From the NCBI GenBank assembly GCA_030035585.1, contig CM057469.1, positions 22,190,501 to 22,254,500 on the forward strand: a stretch of 64,000 nucleotides of DNA. The letters run 5' to 3'. Below the pieces are notes generated by a model. That model saw only the letters and a program-made list of their open reading frames with translations, was not told the origin of the DNA and did no database searches. Every line of letters begins with the position of its first letter. The first letter of the stretch is position 1. Below are positions 62,395 through 64,000 of the stretch, piece by piece. This DNA comes from Dugong dugon (lineage: Eukaryota; Chordata; Mammalia; Sirenia; Dugongidae). The position numbers and the translations under genes are program-made.

Positions 62395-62790
62395 CTGAGT
62401 TTCTGTTAAGGGTGATGAAGAATTTTGTAAACAGTGGTGATGGTGAACACAACATGGTGAACGTAGGTTGATGTCACTGAATTGTACATGTGAAAATCAT
62501 TGAAATGGCAAATGTTTTGTAATATATACCAAACCCACTGTTGTTGAGTCGATTCTGACTCATAGAGACACTATAGGACAGAGTAGAACTGCCCCCATAG
62601 GGTTTCCAAGGCTATAAATCTTTACAGAAGCAGACTTCCACATCTTTCTTCCACAGAGCAGCTGGTGGGTTTGAACCACCAACATTTCAGTTAGCAGCCA
62701 AGCGTTTTAATCATTGTGCCATGAGGGCTCCTTTTGTTATGTATATTTACCACAATAATTTTATTTTTTATTTTTTAATTTATGGATTGG
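62395..62790 (+). mobile_element. L1-like 3' end split by an AfroSINE
   Basis: GTGGTGATGGTGAACACAAC, TCACTGAATTGTACATGTGA, ATGGCAAATGTTTTGTAATA; resumes after the SINE with TTTACCACAATAATTTTA. Same type as 1-355. Confidence 0.8.
62529..62731 (-). mobile_element. AfroSINE with target duplication in L1
   Basis: Plus view: CCAAACCCACTGTTGTTGAG, GAGCAGCTGGTGGGTTTGAA, TGCCATGAGGGCTCC. Flanks TTTTGTAATATATA (62515-62528) and TTTTGTTATGTATA (62732-62745) agree at 12 of 14 positions. Confidence 0.94.
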
Positions 62791-62907
62791 AACTTATTAA
62801 CAGAGGTAGACATCAGATTAGTCTATGTATAAGCTGAGGACCAGTATTGCTTCAGAAGGGCATGAGGGCACTTTCTGGGATGCTAGAAATGTCCTTTGTC
62901 TTGATCT

Positions 62908-62972
62908 AGCATAGGGTCGCTATGAGTCGGAATTGACTCGATGGCAACAGGTTTGGTTTTTTTGTTTTTTAG
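62908..62972 (+). mobile_element. AfroSINE tail fragment
   Basis: TAGGGTCGCTATGAGTCGGA, TTGACTCGATGGCAACAGGT with T-rich end; the 5' part is missing. Little diverged. Confidence 0.92.
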
Positions 62973-62974
62973 TT

Positions 62975-63160
62975 GGTGTCCACAGGGATGTTTACCAATG
63001 TCAAAAACAAGAGCTGTAAGGTTGATGGTTCAGACCCACCCAGTGGCTCTGTGGGAGAAAGATCTGGAGATCTGCTTCCATAAGATTACAGCCACGAAAA
63101 CCCTATGTGTCAGTTCTACTCTGTCACATGGGGTCACTATGAGCCAGAATCAACAACATA
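62975..63160 (+). mobile_element. AfroSINE, 5'-damaged
   Basis: CAGACCCACCCAGTGGCTCT, GAGAAAGATCTGGAGATCTG, TGGGGTCACTATGAGCCAGA, tail CAACAACA. Confidence 0.92.
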
Positions 63161-63172
63161 CTTAATATTAAA

Positions 63173-63375
63173 GAGCCTTGGTGGTGCGTTCAGTGCTCAG
63201 CTACTAACTGAAAGGTCGGTGGTTTGAACCCATCCAGCAGTTCCTCAGGAGAAAGACCTGGTGATCTGTTCCTGTAAAGGATACAGCCTAGAAAAACCTA
63301 TGGGACAGTTCTACTCTGTCACATGGGGTCACTATGAGTCAAAAATCGACTCAATGGAACTAACAACAACAATAC
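63173..63375 (+). mobile_element. AfroSINE with RTE-like tail
   Basis: GAGCCTTGGTGGTGCGTTCA, AACCCATCCAGCAGTTCCTC, GGGTCACTATGAGTCAAAAA, tail GGAACTAACAACAACAAT. Third SINE in a row. Confidence 0.95.
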
Positions 63376-63489
63376 TTAAGATTAGTGCACTTTACGGGCT
63401 TTACTGCATGTGTGTTGTATCTCAGTAATAAGTAATTCAAAATTGAGACTAGTTGTGGGATGGAAACACACAGGCAGCTGTGATAGAAT

Positions 63490-64000
63490 TATGTGGTAGT
63501 GGGGAGGGAAGGTGGGATCGGGGAAGGCCTCTCTGAGGAGGTGGGTAAAATAAAGCTGAGACCTGATAAGAAAAAGGAGTCAGCCATGTGTAAAAGTACA
63601 CAAGGGCATTTCAGGCAGAGGCTGACAAACACAAAGACCCTGAGGCTGGAGAGAACATGACATGCCCAGGAAGGTTAGCAAGCATGGAGCTTAGTGAGGG
63701 CTAGCACATGCTATGAGGGGAGATCAGAGGAGGAGGGCCAGGATGGAGTTGGAGGTGTTTATTTTTTTCTCAGCATGATGGTAAACATCATTGGAGAGTT
63801 TTAAGCCGGAAAATGACAGGATCTAACTTAATTTTTTTTTAAAAAAGCACACTGTAAGGAGGCCAGAGTAAAAGCTGTAAAGCCAGTGAGGGTCTCTTAC
63901 AGTGTCCAGGTTTCAGGTGATGGAGGCTTGGCCAGGGAGATACTAAGAGCGATTGTGCATCCTGGGCTGCAGGGAAAATCTCATCTATGCCTGCTTTCTC
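63490..64000 (-). mobile_element. L2 LINE
   Basis: Complement of L2 ORF: GGCCTCTCTGAGGAGGTGGG, AGGCAGAGGCTGACAAACAC, TTTTAAGCCGGAAAATGACA, GTGTCCAGGTTTCAGGTGAT. Continues past the window edge. Confidence 0.85.

Overview
This is vertebrate nuclear DNA: intron-rich, A+T-rich and crowded with retrotransposons. There are no operons, bacterial genes or CRISPR arrays. About thirty copies or pieces of the Afrotherian tRNA-derived SINE (head GGAGCCCTGGTGG, tail TATGAGTCGGAATCGACTC), several RTE LINE pieces that share the SINE tail, and L1 3' UTRs of a type I associate with elephants point to an Afrotherian mammal. A proboscidean such as Loxodonta is most likely. Species is an inference; Afrotheria is well supported.

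The only host gene I can support runs on the minus strand across most of the window. Eight exons (61569-61772, 42034-42136, 39873-39976, 37077-37106, 33217-33327, 28663-28877, 23676-23810, 11118-11197) have AG/GT borders and join with consistent phases into about 327 codons. The product begins with an EF-hand-like segment followed by WD-repeat blades. It matches WDR64, a poorly understood WD-repeat protein and paralogue of WDR49, as I remember it. The true 5' end and all exons after the eighth are not visible. One internal exon is only 30 nt.

Other gene-derived material is dead. An RPS12 retropseudogene (8065-8925, minus) is broken by two AfroSINEs. A small class I endogenous retrovirus (56016-58474, plus) has two LTRs, but its interior is reduced to a gag start and an env end. 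A MaLR provirus (30224-32654, minus) has two LTRs and an internal open frame of 267 codons built partly from short repeats.

Layout: 1-3.6 kb, two L1 3' ends in opposite orientation, plus an AfroSINE, a split MIR and a DNA-transposon MITE; 4.8-9 kb, RTE, L1 and the RPS12 pseudogene; 9-28.7 kb, WDR64 introns with MIR, L2, RTE and L1; 26.97-27.82 kb, a younger L1 inside an older L1 with a 16-bp target duplication; 30-37 kb, the MaLR provirus and an L1/RTE composite; 37-55 kb, introns with SINEs, LTRs, MIRs and simple repeats; 56-58.5 kb, the ERV; 58.5-64 kb, a MER5A, a solo LTR, SINEs, WDR64 exon A and an L2.

I found no new multi-gene system. The most unusual items are a 30-bp remnant AfroSINE that still has a 10-bp target duplication (21175-21224), the gag-to-env collapsed ERV, the open repeat-bearing MaLR frame, the WDR64 microexon beside an RTE fragment, and an unexplained coding-like stretch ending at an oligo(A) tract (5677-5985, minus).
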